Part shown: piece after piece, positions 45,472-54,862 of the stretch | Layout of the letters: each line of letters opens with the position of its first letter | Position numbering within the stretch: the stretch's first letter is position 1 | From: Effusibacillus pohliae DSM 22757 | GTDB taxonomy: Bacteria > Bacillota > Bacilli > Tumebacillales > Effusibacillaceae | DNA: 64,000 bases | Reading direction: 5' to 3' | NCBI RefSeq assembly: GCF_000376225.1 | Contig: NZ_AQXL01000128.1 | Span: 1-64,000 of the forward strand | The notes under the pieces: generated by a model | What the model saw: only the letters and a program-made list of their open reading frames with translations | Told to the model about the DNA's origin: nothing | The model's database searches: none | Translations under genes and position numbers: made by a program

Positions 45472-46893
45472 TCACGAGAGCGGCACCGCCCGCACCTCCG
45501 CATCCCGCAATACGAAACAAACCTTCGCAAGCGGGTCGCGGACATAATGCGCGTAGTGGCTGATCGCCACTTTCACGCCGGGATGCACCGCTTCGATCAC
45601 CTGCACGTGCGCGCTCTTCACATCCTGCAAAACGAGTTCGATCTCCGAGCGGCGGAACAGCAGCTCCTCCTCTTCCACTTTGTAATGCTCGAGCGTGATT
45701 TTCAATTTTTTCAGCAGCGCCGCTTTGTCCGCCGGCAGCTTGCCTCCCGCCGTAGCCATCTGCTCGAGCAGCGTGATCGCTTTTTGCGTTTTGTCGATGT
45801 CGGCGCCCACTTTCTTCAATGATTCGCTGATCGACACCAATTCGGTCCGCAAATGGGGATGCACGCCAACCTCGACTTCGGTCGGGGTGGCCATCGGCGA
45901 GCCGAGCACGCGTGTCACGACCGCTTCCCCCGCCCGGACGATTCCCCCGACGATCACCGCTCGCCGGCCTTCCATCACGATCTTCGAACCGGCGTTGATC
46001 TGGCTGTGCATAATGCTTTCCCCGACCAGGCAACTGCCTCCGATATCGACCAACGCATACTGGATAAATGGAGTGCGCAAATTTCCGCCCGCCCGAATCA
46101 CGCCCTTGTTGCGCCCTTGCACGCCACCGCGAATCGTCACATTGCCGCCCGCTTCAATCAGCGCCGCATCCATGTATCCGTGAATCTCCACATCGCCTTC
46201 CGCAATGATCTTGAAACCCGGCTGCACATTGCCCAATACGCGGACCGAGCCGGTAAACTCAATATTACCGACGGAAAAATCGACGTCCTTCGCCACCACA
46301 TATTCGTCAAACACGTGAATCTTGTTATCTTTCGGGCGATACACCACATGTCCGTCGGTTGCCGCAACCAGCGTACATCCGTCCTGTTCGATCACCGTAT
46401 TTTGTCCTTGCGGCAGCCGGTAGTCGCGCCCTGGCTTGCCCGGGATCGGGTGTCCGGTGACCGCCACTCCGTCCTGCGCCGGGGTAGGCGGAACGCGAAC
46501 CGCCAGCACTTGTCCTTTTTTCACAAGCTTGACGATCCCCATATCAAAAAAATCAACCCGTCCGTCCTCCAGGACTTTCGGTTTCCGTTCTCCGTCCTCT
46601 TCCACATACACCTCGATCCGGGCGTCCTGCCCCTGTACAGGCTGCTTGCCTTTGGCGACAGGCAGCCGTTCGTTCACATACAAGCCGGGGGTGTTGACGA
46701 TTTCCTGGCAAAGTGCGCTGTCGATACCATACTGAATGCCCGCATTTTGCAGATACTCGCACAATCCTTGCAGCGACAGGACCAGTCCGTCGGGAGGAGC
46801 CGATTGCATTACAAGCACCCCGGTCAAGCCGCCGTCTTCGATATAAACCTTCGCTTGATTGTTCCACCAGCTTTTTTCTTCCATAGGCTGCAT
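45472..46893 (-). CDS. FapA-like (DUF342) protein
   Basis: This 473-residue protein belongs to the FapA/DUF342 family of polymer-forming, beta-helix-like cytoplasmic proteins of unclear function. It has an N-terminal domain (about 1-140), G-H-P-I-P-G-K-P-G-R-D near 165-175, then a parallel beta-helix with Gly-rich repeats (I-E-A-G-G-N-V-T-I-R-G-G, I-R-A-G-G-N-L) and a C-terminal coiled coil (V-S-I-S-E-S-L-K-K, about 355-430). Start has GGGGGGACC upstream. It follows sigD by 16 bases, so it is transcribed with the fla/che operon, and precedes the SwrB-like gene. Confidence 0.88.
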   Translation of the reverse strand: MQPMEEKSWWNNQAKVYIEDGGLTGVLVMQSAPPDGLVLSLQGLCEYLQNAGIQYGIDSALCQEIVNTPGLYVNERLPVAKGKQPVQGQDARIEVYVEEDGERKPKVLEDGRVDFFDMGIVKLVKKGQVLAVRVPPTPAQDGVAVTGHPIPGKPGRDYRLPQGQNTVIEQDGCTLVAATDGHVVYRPKDNKIHVFDEYVVAKDVDFSVGNIEFTGSVRVLGNVQPGFKIIAEGDVEIHGYMDAALIEAGGNVTIRGGVQGRNKGVIRAGGNLRTPFIQYALVDIGGSCLVGESIMHSQINAGSKIVMEGRRAVIVGGIVRAGEAVVTRVLGSPMATPTEVEVGVHPHLRTELVSISESLKKVGADIDKTQKAITLLEQMATAGGKLPADKAALLKKLKITLEHYKVEEEELLFRRSEIELVLQDVKSAHVQVIEAVHPGVKVAISHYAHYVRDPLAKVCFVLRDAEVRAVPLS

Positions 46894-46909
46894 GCCGGTC
46901 CCCCCTATG

Positions 46910-47617
46910 CTACAGCTTCAAGTCCTGTCTCCTCCGGCTCAGCGCCCCTCGCAGCCGGCATATCGCTTTGCTGTGCAGTTGCGAAATTCTTGCAGAGGTG
47001 ACCTCCAGAATCTCGGCGATTTCCTTGATCGACAGTTCTTCATAATAATACAATGCGATGACGAGCTTTTCCTTCTCAGGCAGACGGTTGATCGCCTGTT
47101 CCAGCACCTCCCGCAGTTCCTCCCGGGTCAGCCGGACGCTCGGATCCTCCGCTGTCGGGTCGGGCAGCAGATCGTGATAGCCCGCATCGTCGCCGGCCGG
47201 ATGAAACGCTTCTTCCAGCGACGCCACCGACCCCAGCGAAACCTGGGCCATCCGCCTGTGAAATTCCTGCACGCTGATTCCCAGCCAATCAGCCACTTCC
47301 TGGTCGCTTGCAGACTCCGCCTTGTGCGTTTCCACCGCCGCGTAGGCCCGCTCGATTTCCTTCGCCCACTGGCGCACCTGCCGCGGTACCCAATCCATCT
47401 CGCGAATGCCGTCGAGCACGGCGCCCCGGATTCTCCATGTGGCGAACGTCTCAAACTTGACCCCTTTTTCCGGCTGAAATCGTTCCATCGCGCTGATCAG
47501 CCCGAGCGTGCCAAAACTGATCAGATCTTCGCGCGGAACATGCGCGGGCATCCCTTTCGCGACGCGGTTGACAACCCGGTGAACGAGCGGCAAATACTTT
47601 TCCAGGGTCTCGCTCAT
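46910..47617 (-). CDS. sigD: RNA polymerase sigma factor SigD/FliA (sigma-28)
   Basis: This 235-residue flagellar sigma factor directs late flagellar, motility and autolysin genes. Region 2 has D-L-I-S-F-G-T-L-G-L-I-S-A-M-E-R-F near 31-47 and the F-E-T-F-A-T-W-R-I-R-G-A motif; region 3 D-W-V-P-R-Q-V-R; region 4 has L-P-E-K-E-K-L-V and E-I-A-E-I-L-E-V-T-S-A-R-I-S-Q. RBS GGAGGTGGG. It is last of the classical che genes in the operon, so its level depends on operon read-through, as in B. subtilis. Confidence 0.97.
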   Translation of the reverse strand: MSETLEKYLPLVHRVVNRVAKGMPAHVPREDLISFGTLGLISAMERFQPEKGVKFETFATWRIRGAVLDGIREMDWVPRQVRQWAKEIERAYAAVETHKAESASDQEVADWLGISVQEFHRRMAQVSLGSVASLEEAFHPAGDDAGYHDLLPDPTAEDPSVRLTREELREVLEQAINRLPEKEKLVIALYYYEELSIKEIAEILEVTSARISQLHSKAICRLRGALSRRRQDLKL

Positions 47618-47632
47618 CTTCGCCCACCTCCG

Positions 47633-48013
47633 TTAGTCTTTCATGGCGCGTACCGCTTGCACAATCTCCTCAATCCGATCATCGCGCAGTGCCGCCTGGC
47701 CGTCGATCACCCAGGGCTGAAAATCGGCCCCAGACGGAGGAATCTCGGATAATTCTGGCGGCAGCGAAACGTCAAAACGGGTTCCCGCCGCCTGTCCGTT
47801 CGCTTCCGGACCGCCGGTTGCGGCAGCGATCGCCAGCAGCCGCTGCAGCGCCCAAGCGACAGCAAACAACAAAACGAATCCGACCAATCCCCGTTGCAAA
47901 CTGGTCCACAGCAAATTCCCTGCCAAGAGGCTCCCGGCCAGACCGATCGCAAATCCGCCGCCGGCCGCCATCCACAGAAAACGCCTTTGCCACGACCGCC
48001 TCGCCTGTTTCAT
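47633..48013 (-). CDS. Hypothetical membrane protein between cheD and sigD
   Basis: I do not recognise this 126-residue protein. The N-terminal half has two hydrophobic helices (about 13-33 and 38-60, with basic R-R-S-W-Q-R-R before the first), so it is probably an inner-membrane protein with both ends in the cytoplasm. The C-terminal half is acidic. The ATG overlaps the cheD stop as ATGA and sigD follows 16 bases later, so it is in the operon and translated coupled to cheD. In B. subtilis cheD is followed directly by sigD. Confidence 0.7.
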   Translation of the reverse strand: MKQARRSWQRRFLWMAAGGGFAIGLAGSLLAGNLLWTSLQRGLVGFVLLFAVAWALQRLLAIAAATGGPEANGQAAGTRFDVSLPPELSEIPPSGADFQPWVIDGQAALRDDRIEEIVQAVRAMKD

Positions 48014-48489
48014 ATCGTCTTGACCCCTTGCGCCACCGTGCGAATCGTCAACGATCCATCGGCAGCCGAAAAATCGATCGTTCTGCCCGCGTTACCGCCC
48101 GTGTCTTCGCCGCGTACGGGAATCCGCAACTGATCCAGCACCGTTTTCACCGCCTCCACATTGCGCGGTCCGACCCTGATCAAATCGCTTTGGTTGAGGT
48201 TGGTAAACATTTGCGCACCGCCGGCCAGCTTGGCAATCATTCTGTTGAGGCAGGCGCCCTGTTGCTGCATTTTCTGAACGAGCAGCGGGACGGCGGTATC
48301 CGCATATTTGGCAGGATTCTCCACGTCCAATCGGCCCGCTGCCGGCAGCATGATGTGGGCGAGACCGGCCACTTTGCAGGACAGGTCGATAATCGCGACG
48401 CCAACGCACGAGCCGAGTCCGACCGTTCGCAGCACGTCCGGGCTGCAGGCCACGTTCATGTCGGCCATTCCCACTTTGATGATATTCAA
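48010..48489 (-). CDS. cheD: Chemoreceptor glutamine deamidase CheD
   Basis: CheD deamidates glutamines on chemoreceptors and stimulates CheC. The 159-residue protein has catalytic Cys28 in G-L-G-S-C-V-G-V and His45 in L-A-H-I-M-L-P, with the rest of the fold (G-G-A-Q-M-F, V-G-x-R-N) conserved. It overlaps cheC by four bases (ATGA) and the downstream small gene likewise. CheC and CheD form a complex adapting the receptor in Bacillus-type chemotaxis. Confidence 0.95.
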   Translation of the reverse strand: MNIIKVGMADMNVACSPDVLRTVGLGSCVGVAIIDLSCKVAGLAHIMLPAAGRLDVENPAKYADTAVPLLVQKMQQQGACLNRMIAKLAGGAQMFTNLNQSDLIRVGPRNVEAVKTVLDQLRIPVRGEDTGGNAGRTIDFSAADGSLTIRTVAQGVKTI

Positions 48490-49106
48490 GCAAAATCAAC
48501 TCCCAATAACTTGAATATCGTTTCGACCGACCCGTGATCCGGCACGAAGAAAAAGTGGCTTTCGACGTTCTCGCTGCCTTGCCGGAACTCGGTGTCCACC
48601 ACCAGCGCCCTGTCGCTGTACATGCCGATGTGAAGCAGCACCGCATTGATCAAGGCGCCCGCCATGTCCACCGCAATCGCCGGCACGGACGCGTGCAGAT
48701 TCGTTTTCGTAAAATCGGAAAAAGCGGACAGATAGGAACCGGCCAGGATATTTCCAACCTCCATCAAAGCGGACATTTCCAGTTCGGAAAACGAATCAAC
48801 CGGCTGGTGGCTGCCAGTCAAAATTTGCAGCAGCATGTTCGCGCTTTCCATCTTCAGCATGAGAAACATGCTGCCCGGAATCTCGCCTTCGACCCGCAGA
48901 TAGACGCCGACCACAAGCTGCTCTGCCCCGCCGATCACTTCATCGATCTCTTGAATGGACACCACATGCACCCGCGGCACGTTCATTTCAATATGCTTCT
49001 GCATCAGAACAGACAGGGCAGTGGCGGCATGCCCCGCCCCGATGTTGCCGATTTCACGCAGGACGCTAAGCTGGAAGTCGTCTAACTCGAACAAGCGGCC
49101 CGCCAT
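48486..49106 (-). CDS. cheC: CheY-P phosphatase CheC
   Basis: CheC (206 residues) dephosphorylates CheY-P and partners CheD. Both phosphatase half-sites are present: L-R-E-I-G-N-I-G-A-G near 16-25 (E18, N21) and M-E-V-G-N-I-L-A-G-S near 114-123, each with the S/D-x3-E-x2-N pattern. It follows cheW by one base and overlaps cheD by four. This supports a B. subtilis-type adaptation system rather than CheZ. Confidence 0.95.
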   Translation of the reverse strand: MAGRLFELDDFQLSVLREIGNIGAGHAATALSVLMQKHIEMNVPRVHVVSIQEIDEVIGGAEQLVVGVYLRVEGEIPGSMFLMLKMESANMLLQILTGSHQPVDSFSELEMSALMEVGNILAGSYLSAFSDFTKTNLHASVPAIAVDMAGALINAVLLHIGMYSDRALVVDTEFRQGSENVESHFFFVPDHGSVETIFKLLGVDFA

Positions 49107-49107
49107 T

Positions 49108-49593
49108 TCAGTTCTCCATCACATGCAGTTGCTGCAGTTCTTCTTCGTTCAACACTTTTTCCAGATTCAACAGGATGAGCAGGCGGTCTTGCAGTTTGGC
49201 CACCCCTTCCAGATAGGCGGCGCGCACCCCGCCGACGATTTCCGGCGGCGGCTCGATCGAATCGGACGAGATGTCGATCACATCGTTGGCCGAATCGACA
49301 ATCAGGCCGACTTCCATCTCGTTGACCGCCACGATAATAATCCGGGTGGTGTCCGTATAGGTTTCCGTTCCAAGACCGAAGCGGGTGCGCAAATCGATTA
49401 CCGGAGTCACCACCCCCCGCAGGTTGATCACCCCTTTGACAAACGCCGGGGTGTTGGGAACCCGTGTAATCCGCTGCATTCGCTCGATTGAGCGAACCTG
49501 GTTGACTTCCACGCCGTACTCTTCGTCCCCCAGCCGAAACACGATATATTTGTGTTCCGGCATGCCCTTTTCAACCGCTTGTTGATTCAGCAT
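49108..49593 (-). CDS. cheW: Chemotaxis adaptor protein CheW
   Basis: CheW (161 residues) links chemoreceptors to CheA. The SH3-like fold shows Y-I-V-F-R-L-G-D-E-E-Y-G, R-V-P-N-T-P-x-F-V-K-G-V-I-N-L-R-G near 45-61 and the second repeat V-I-D-L-R. Another in-frame ATG occurs ten codons in (M-P-E-H-K); the upstream one has AAGGAGG. It is in the cheA-cheW-cheC-cheD run. Confidence 0.95.
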   Translation of the reverse strand: MLNQQAVEKGMPEHKYIVFRLGDEEYGVEVNQVRSIERMQRITRVPNTPAFVKGVINLRGVVTPVIDLRTRFGLGTETYTDTTRIIIVAVNEMEVGLIVDSANDVIDISSDSIEPPPEIVGGVRAAYLEGVAKLQDRLLILLNLEKVLNEEELQQLHVMEN

Positions 49594-49606
49594 TCGAAAC
49601 GCCTCC

Positions 49607-51664
49607 TTAGGGAATCAGTGCATTGCAATCGAGGATCAGCGCCACTTGTCCGTCGCCGAGAATGGTCGAACCGGAGATGCCAAAGATCCCTCCCGCCAGG
49701 TATTTCCCCAACGATTTCAAAACGACTTCCTGCTGGCCGATGAACGAATCGACCACCAGCGCCGCCAGTTTGTCCCCCTTGCGGACGATCACGACGTTTT
49801 CCTGGTCGTCCCGCTTCGCTTCCGAGCGGGGGATCGAAAAGACGCGTTCCAGATCGACCAGCGGCACCACCCGGCCGCGAAAATCCATCACCATCTGACC
49901 ATGTACGCTCTTGATCTCATGCCGCTTCAGGTTAGCCGTTTCGATGATCGAAGTTAACGGTATCGCATATTTCTCGTCGTTGATCTGCACGAGCATCGCC
50001 TGGATGATCGAAAGCGTCAGCGGCAATTGGATGATGAACCTGGTTCCTTCTCCCGGCACGGAGTGTACCACCACCCGGCCGCCAAGCGATTCGATCTTGC
50101 TTTTCACTACATCCAGTCCGACGCCGCGGCCGGACACGTCGGAAATTTTGTCGGCTGTACTGAATCCCGGCCTGAACATAAAATCGAACACCTGCTCATC
50201 ACTCAGACCTTCCGTCCGTGCCGCATCGATCAGGCCCCGCTCGACCGCTTTTTGCAAAATTTTGCGGCGGTCGATTCCCCGGCCGTCGTCAGCGATTTCA
50301 ATAAACACATGATTGCCGGAATGATAGGCGGTCAGTTGCAGCTTGCCGACTTCGCTTTTGCCAGTCCGAATCCGCTCTTCCGGTGTCTCCAGCCCGTGGT
50401 CGAGTGCATTACGCAGAATATGCACCAGCGGATCGCCGATTTCGTCAATCACGGTGCGATCCAATTCCGTTTCCGCTCCGTGAATCTCAAACTCCACTTT
50501 TTTGTTCAGATCTTTCGCCAAGTCGCGAACCATCCGCGGGAACCGGTTAAACACCGTTTCCACCGGCACCATCCGGATGGTCATGACAATCGACTGGAGA
50601 TCCGTGCTGACCCGTGACATATGTTCGACCGTTTCAACCAATTCCGGGTGATTCAGCTCCCTTGCGATCTGTTCCAACCGCGTCTTGTCGATCACCAGCT
50701 CGCTGAACAGGTTCATCAGGATGTCCAGCCGCTCGATATCCACCCGAACCGACTTGCCTGCCGACAACTTTCTGATTTCCACCTGCTGCTTGTCGTTAGC
50801 CGATTGTTCGAAGGCAACAGCTTGCTCGCCTGTCCCGTTCGAGTGGCTGGCCACTTCACCGGTTGCCGTCGCGGCGGCCGCTTCCGCACTGGCTTGTTGA
50901 ACTTGCAGTGCCGCCAGGTTGATTTTTTCCACGTCGACGCGCGCCACCTCGGACACGTTCAACCCGGTTTGCCGTATCGCCTGCTGCTCCGCATCGGTGA
51001 TCAGAACGATCAGAAATGCCTGTTCAAACTTTTCTTCCTCGATATCCTGGACAGATGGTTCCGACTTAATGATCTCCCCCAGCTGTTCGTACGCCTGAAA
51101 CACCATAAACGCGCGAGCCGAGCGAAGAACGCAGCTGGGGTCGAGCAGCACTCGCACGGCATACACCTGCTTACCGTTTGCCAACGATTGCCGGATCACC
51201 GTTTGTTCATATTGATTGAACGTCAACCCCAATTCGGTCCCATCGCGGCTCGATGCCGCCGGAAGAGACGCGGCCGCGGGCTTTCCTTTCACGACAGCCG
51301 CCAGATTTTCCAGCACAGGCCCGATCTCCACCGACGCATCGGTACCCGTTTCCATAATCGACGCCAATTGCGCTTCCAAGATGTCGACGCAGCGAAACAG
51401 TGCGTCCATCACCGGCTCGGTTACCGGCAGCTTGTTGTTTCTCATCAGATCGAGGCCGTTTTCCATCTCGTGCGTCAGATGGGCCATTTTCTCAAACCCC
51501 ATCGTCGCCGCCATGCCTTTTAACGTATGGGCGGAGCGGAAAACCAAATTGACGATTTCGAGATCCTGCGGGGATTGTTCCAGCGCCAGCAAGTTGTCGT
51601 TTATTGCCTGCAAATGCTCTTTTGATTCTTCAATGAAAATCTCCATATACTGGCTCATGTCCAT
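49607..51664 (-). CDS. cheA: Chemotaxis histidine kinase CheA
   Basis: CheA (685 residues) phosphorylates CheY and CheB. Order: Hpt P1 with His46 in F-R-S-A-H-T-L-K-G, a long P2 region with an acidic/Ala/Gln linker near 275-295, P3 dimerisation, P4 ATPase with N box H-I-L-R-N-A-L-D-H-G near 410 and G1/G2 boxes G-R-G-I-D and G-R-G-V-G-L-D, and a C-terminal CheW-like P5. It starts at ATG with GGAGG upstream. Full length and intact. Confidence 0.97.
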   Translation of the reverse strand: MDMSQYMEIFIEESKEHLQAINDNLLALEQSPQDLEIVNLVFRSAHTLKGMAATMGFEKMAHLTHEMENGLDLMRNNKLPVTEPVMDALFRCVDILEAQLASIMETGTDASVEIGPVLENLAAVVKGKPAAASLPAASSRDGTELGLTFNQYEQTVIRQSLANGKQVYAVRVLLDPSCVLRSARAFMVFQAYEQLGEIIKSEPSVQDIEEEKFEQAFLIVLITDAEQQAIRQTGLNVSEVARVDVEKINLAALQVQQASAEAAAATATGEVASHSNGTGEQAVAFEQSANDKQQVEIRKLSAGKSVRVDIERLDILMNLFSELVIDKTRLEQIARELNHPELVETVEHMSRVSTDLQSIVMTIRMVPVETVFNRFPRMVRDLAKDLNKKVEFEIHGAETELDRTVIDEIGDPLVHILRNALDHGLETPEERIRTGKSEVGKLQLTAYHSGNHVFIEIADDGRGIDRRKILQKAVERGLIDAARTEGLSDEQVFDFMFRPGFSTADKISDVSGRGVGLDVVKSKIESLGGRVVVHSVPGEGTRFIIQLPLTLSIIQAMLVQINDEKYAIPLTSIIETANLKRHEIKSVHGQMVMDFRGRVVPLVDLERVFSIPRSEAKRDDQENVVIVRKGDKLAALVVDSFIGQQEVVLKSLGKYLAGGIFGISGSTILGDGQVALILDCNALIP

Positions 51665-51677
51665 CGGTCGTCACCTC

Positions 51678-52742
51678 CTATTGGTGTAAGAAGCTGAGGA
51701 TTTGCGCCGCCACCTGGTGCAGCGGCACCACCGCGTCGACACACCCGGTCTCCGCCGCCGTTTTCGGCATGCCGTAGACGACGCAGGTCTCCTTCGCTTC
51801 CGAGATCGTCCTGCCGCCCGCCTGTTTGATCAGTTTCAACCCCTCCGCTCCATCGTTTCCCATACCTGTCAAAATAACCGCCTGCAAGGCGACCCCTTGC
51901 AGCGCGGCGACCGACCGAAACAGGCGGTCGACGGCCGGCCGATGGCCGCCAAGCGGAGGGGTTTGATCCAATTGGACGACCAATCGCTTGCCGGAATTCT
52001 CCACCCGCATATGGTAGTCTCCTGGCGCTATATATACATGCCCCGGTTCCAGCTCCTGGCCGTGCGCCGCCTCATGCACACGCAGCTCGCAGATTTGGTC
52101 CAGTCGGTTGGCAAGCGATTTGGTGAAACCGGGCGGCATATGCTGCACCACCACGACCGCCGCATCCAGATCGGCCGGCAGTCCGGTCAACACACTCTGC
52201 AAGGCGCGGGGACCACCGGTGGAAGTGCCGATCGCCACAACCGCTTTGATGTTCCCGGAAGCGGCCGGGACGAGGTCCTTTTTCTGCTGCCTCACTTTAC
52301 CCGGCAAACTGGAAAGCTTCCTGCCGGGATCGAAAGCTTGCTTGCGGTAGGCCGCCGTTTTCACTTTGCGGATCAGTTCGTCGCGGACTTTCGCCAAATC
52401 GAGCGAAATCGAACCGGAAGGTTTCGCGATAAAGTCAAACGCTCCCAATTCCAGCGCCCGGATCGTGGTGTCGGCGCCCGCGGCCGTCAAACTGCTCAGC
52501 ATAATCACAGGTAGCCGGTACGAGCGGAGAATCTCCGGCAGTGTCTCCAATCCGCCCAGTACAGGCATTTCGATATCCAGTGTCACGATATCAACCTGCT
52601 GCTGCGACAGCACGTCCAGCGCATCCTTGCCGTTGCGAGCGGTCGCGATCACCCGGATGTCCGGGTCGGATTGCAAAATATCGCTGATCATCTGCCGCAT
52701 CAGCGCGGAATCGTCTACCACAAGCACGCGAATCGGTTTCAT
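51678..52742 (-). CDS. cheB: Chemotaxis response regulator, receptor methylesterase CheB
   Basis: CheB (354 residues) has a receiver domain with phosphoacceptor Asp56 (T-L-D-I-E-M-P), Asp10 and Asp11, a linker, and a C-terminal methylesterase with the Ser in G-T-S-T-G-G-P, His in Q-H-M-P-P-G-F and Asp in G-N-D-G-A-E-G. It removes methyl groups from receptor glutamates. Lies between flhG and cheA; RBS GGGGGACACC. Confidence 0.97.
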   Translation of the reverse strand: MKPIRVLVVDDSALMRQMISDILQSDPDIRVIATARNGKDALDVLSQQQVDIVTLDIEMPVLGGLETLPEILRSYRLPVIMLSSLTAAGADTTIRALELGAFDFIAKPSGSISLDLAKVRDELIRKVKTAAYRKQAFDPGRKLSSLPGKVRQQKKDLVPAASGNIKAVVAIGTSTGGPRALQSVLTGLPADLDAAVVVVQHMPPGFTKSLANRLDQICELRVHEAAHGQELEPGHVYIAPGDYHMRVENSGKRLVVQLDQTPPLGGHRPAVDRLFRSVAALQGVALQAVILTGMGNDGAEGLKLIKQAGGRTISEAKETCVVYGMPKTAAETGCVDAVVPLHQVAAQILSFLHQ

Positions 52743-52758
52743 CGGTGTCCCCCTGTCA

Positions 52759-53634
52759 TCACCTGTTGCGGAATATCGAAACCATCCGGGACAGAAACGA
52801 TTTGATTCCGGAATCGGCCGGCACCCCCGCCAATCCGTTCTTGATCTGTTGGTTCACCAGTTGCTCGATACAGCGGCTGGCAGTCGAATGCGGATAGCGG
52901 ATAAAAAACGGAACCTGCTCCTTCACCGCCTTCTGGACTTGCGGATCATCGAGCACATAGCCGAGCGTCTGCAACTCGAGATTGAGAAACCGTTTCGCCA
53001 CCAGTGCAAGCTTCTCCGCCGTCTGTCTGGCTTCCTGCGGGGAAACGGCCCGGTTGATCACCAGTTGAATGTTTTTGTTTGCGTTCTGGCTGGCCACCAG
53101 CTTGATCAACGCGTACGCATCGGTGATCGCGGTCGGTTCCGGGGTGCTGACGACGATTACCTCGTCGGCCGATAAAATAAATCGCAGCGTCCCTTCGCTC
53201 AGACCGGCTCCGGTGTCGATGATCAGGTAATCGGCAAAGCCCTGCAGTCCCTCCAATTGATCGACCAGATAATTCAACTGTTCACCCTGCAGATTGATCA
53301 GATCCTGTAATCCCGATCCGCCGGCGATATAATGAATCCCCAGCGGACCCGCCTGCAAAATGTCCCAGATCGTCGCCCTTTGCCTGACGAGGTCGGCCAG
53401 CGTATGGCGCGGGGATCTGCCGAGCAGCACGTCGATGTTGGCAAATCCGACATCCGCATCCAACACCACCACTCTTTTGTTGGCGGCGGCGAGCCCCAGG
53501 GCGAAATTTAACGATAGGTTCGATTTGCCGACACCGCCCTTGCCGCTGGTGACGGTAATCACGCGAGTCGCCGGCCGTAACGAGCTGCGGTCGGGCTGCA
53601 AAAGTCGCCGAAGACGCTCCGCTTGGTCATACAT
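52759..53634 (-). CDS. flhG: Flagellum number regulator FlhG (YlxH), MinD-like ATPase
   Basis: This 291-residue MinD/ParA-type ATPase controls flagellar number and position with FlhF. The deviant Walker A K-G-G-V-G-K-S at 32-38, D-A-D-V-G-F-A-N-I-D and D-T-G-A-G are present, and a short N-terminal activation helix (Q-A-E-R-L-R-R-L) that stimulates FlhF is visible. It overlaps flhF by eight bases. An in-frame extension upstream to 53703 lies inside flhF; ATG at 53634 with GGGGAGAAG is used. Confidence 0.95.
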   Translation of the reverse strand: MYDQAERLRRLLQPDRSSLRPATRVITVTSGKGGVGKSNLSLNFALGLAAANKRVVVLDADVGFANIDVLLGRSPRHTLADLVRQRATIWDILQAGPLGIHYIAGGSGLQDLINLQGEQLNYLVDQLEGLQGFADYLIIDTGAGLSEGTLRFILSADEVIVVSTPEPTAITDAYALIKLVASQNANKNIQLVINRAVSPQEARQTAEKLALVAKRFLNLELQTLGYVLDDPQVQKAVKEQVPFFIRYPHSTASRCIEQLVNQQIKNGLAGVPADSGIKSFLSRMVSIFRNR

Positions 53635-54862
53635 ACTGCTTCTCCCCTGCCACCAATCCGGCAATTCGTTCGGGCGTCGCCACTTCGATGTCGTCGGGCA
53701 CATTCTGGCCGGTTGTCAGATAGGCCAGCGGTTTTTTGTAGCGTTGTGTCAGATTGTAAATCGCACCGTAACTTTGGGTTTCATCCAGTTTGGTGAAAAT
53801 GAACTTGTCGATCTCCACGGCCTGGAAATTGCCGACAATCTGCTCCAAATCGACCGCTTTCGTCGTCAGCGAGAGGACCAGGCAAGTTTCATCGGGCTGC
53901 GCTGCGTTCAGCAATTCGTTCAGTTGCTCCACCCATGCCGGATCTCCATAATTTCTGCCGGCGGTGTCGATCAGGATCAGGTCGCGGTCCTGCAACCTGC
54001 CGATCGCCTGCCCGATCTCGCCGGCGGAAAACACCACCTCGACCGGGATTTGCAAAATATTCGCATACGTTTTCAGTTGATCGACCGCTGCGATGCGGAA
54101 AGTGTCGGTTGTAATGAAGCCGACTTTCCGTTTGTTCTTCAACAACTCCTCGGCTGCAATTTTGGCGATCGTCGTCGTCTTGCCGACACCGGTCGGGCCG
54201 ACGAACGCCACCACCCGAGAAGCAGGGGAGAGCGGTGCGGGCAGCAGCCCATCATTAAATTCCTTACTGATTAATTTCGTCAGGTGACGGCGAAATTCTT
54301 GTTCCGGAAGCCGGTCAACCGGATCATTTTCTTTCAGCAAATTGAAAATCAACCGCTCGGCGAACTCGGACGACACATCGTTGGCCAGCAACTCAGAGCG
54401 GATTTTTTCAAGCGGGGCGGGCAGCAGCCCGGAATTTTGCTGCAAAAATTTGCCCAGGATCATCCGCAGTTCCTGCACTTCCTGCAAAATTTCGGATTCC
54501 CCGCCGGCTGCCTGCCGCCCGTTCAAGAGCAGCGACGGCGCCGCCGGATGCGGCGGATTTGCACCGGCAACGGTATGTCCGGCAATGGGATGCTGGACAG
54601 GCATATGCCCGCCGACGACATGCTTTTTGTCCACTTGCGGCGATTGGCCGTTCGCTTCCGCTGCTTTCCGCTTCTGCGGGGCAACGGGCGGAGCATCGTT
54701 AACGGCCGCCACCACTTCCAGCTGCGTTGTGAAAAAAAGGCCTAGCCACCCTCGCTGCCTGATTTTCTTTGAGCTGAGGATCACTGCGTCATGCCCCAGA
54801 TCCTGCCGGATCTTCGCCAGCGCCTCCGGCATATCCTTCACTACATACCGTTTGACAATCAT
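53627..54862 (-). CDS. flhF: Flagellar SRP-type GTPase FlhF
   Basis: FlhF (411 residues) is an SRP-like GTPase that sets the place of flagellar assembly. Order: basic B domain, Ala/Pro-rich linker (about 70-120), N domain and G domain with G-P-T-G-V-G-K-T near 219-226, D-T-F-R-I-A-A-V-D, D-T-A-G-R and T-K-L-D. It overlaps flhA upstream by four bases and flhG downstream by eight. Family and context agree. Confidence 0.96.
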   Translation of the reverse strand: MIVKRYVVKDMPEALAKIRQDLGHDAVILSSKKIRQRGWLGLFFTTQLEVVAAVNDAPPVAPQKRKAAEANGQSPQVDKKHVVGGHMPVQHPIAGHTVAGANPPHPAAPSLLLNGRQAAGGESEILQEVQELRMILGKFLQQNSGLLPAPLEKIRSELLANDVSSEFAERLIFNLLKENDPVDRLPEQEFRRHLTKLISKEFNDGLLPAPLSPASRVVAFVGPTGVGKTTTIAKIAAEELLKNKRKVGFITTDTFRIAAVDQLKTYANILQIPVEVVFSAGEIGQAIGRLQDRDLILIDTAGRNYGDPAWVEQLNELLNAAQPDETCLVLSLTTKAVDLEQIVGNFQAVEIDKFIFTKLDETQSYGAIYNLTQRYKKPLAYLTTGQNVPDDIEVATPERIAGLVAGEKQYV

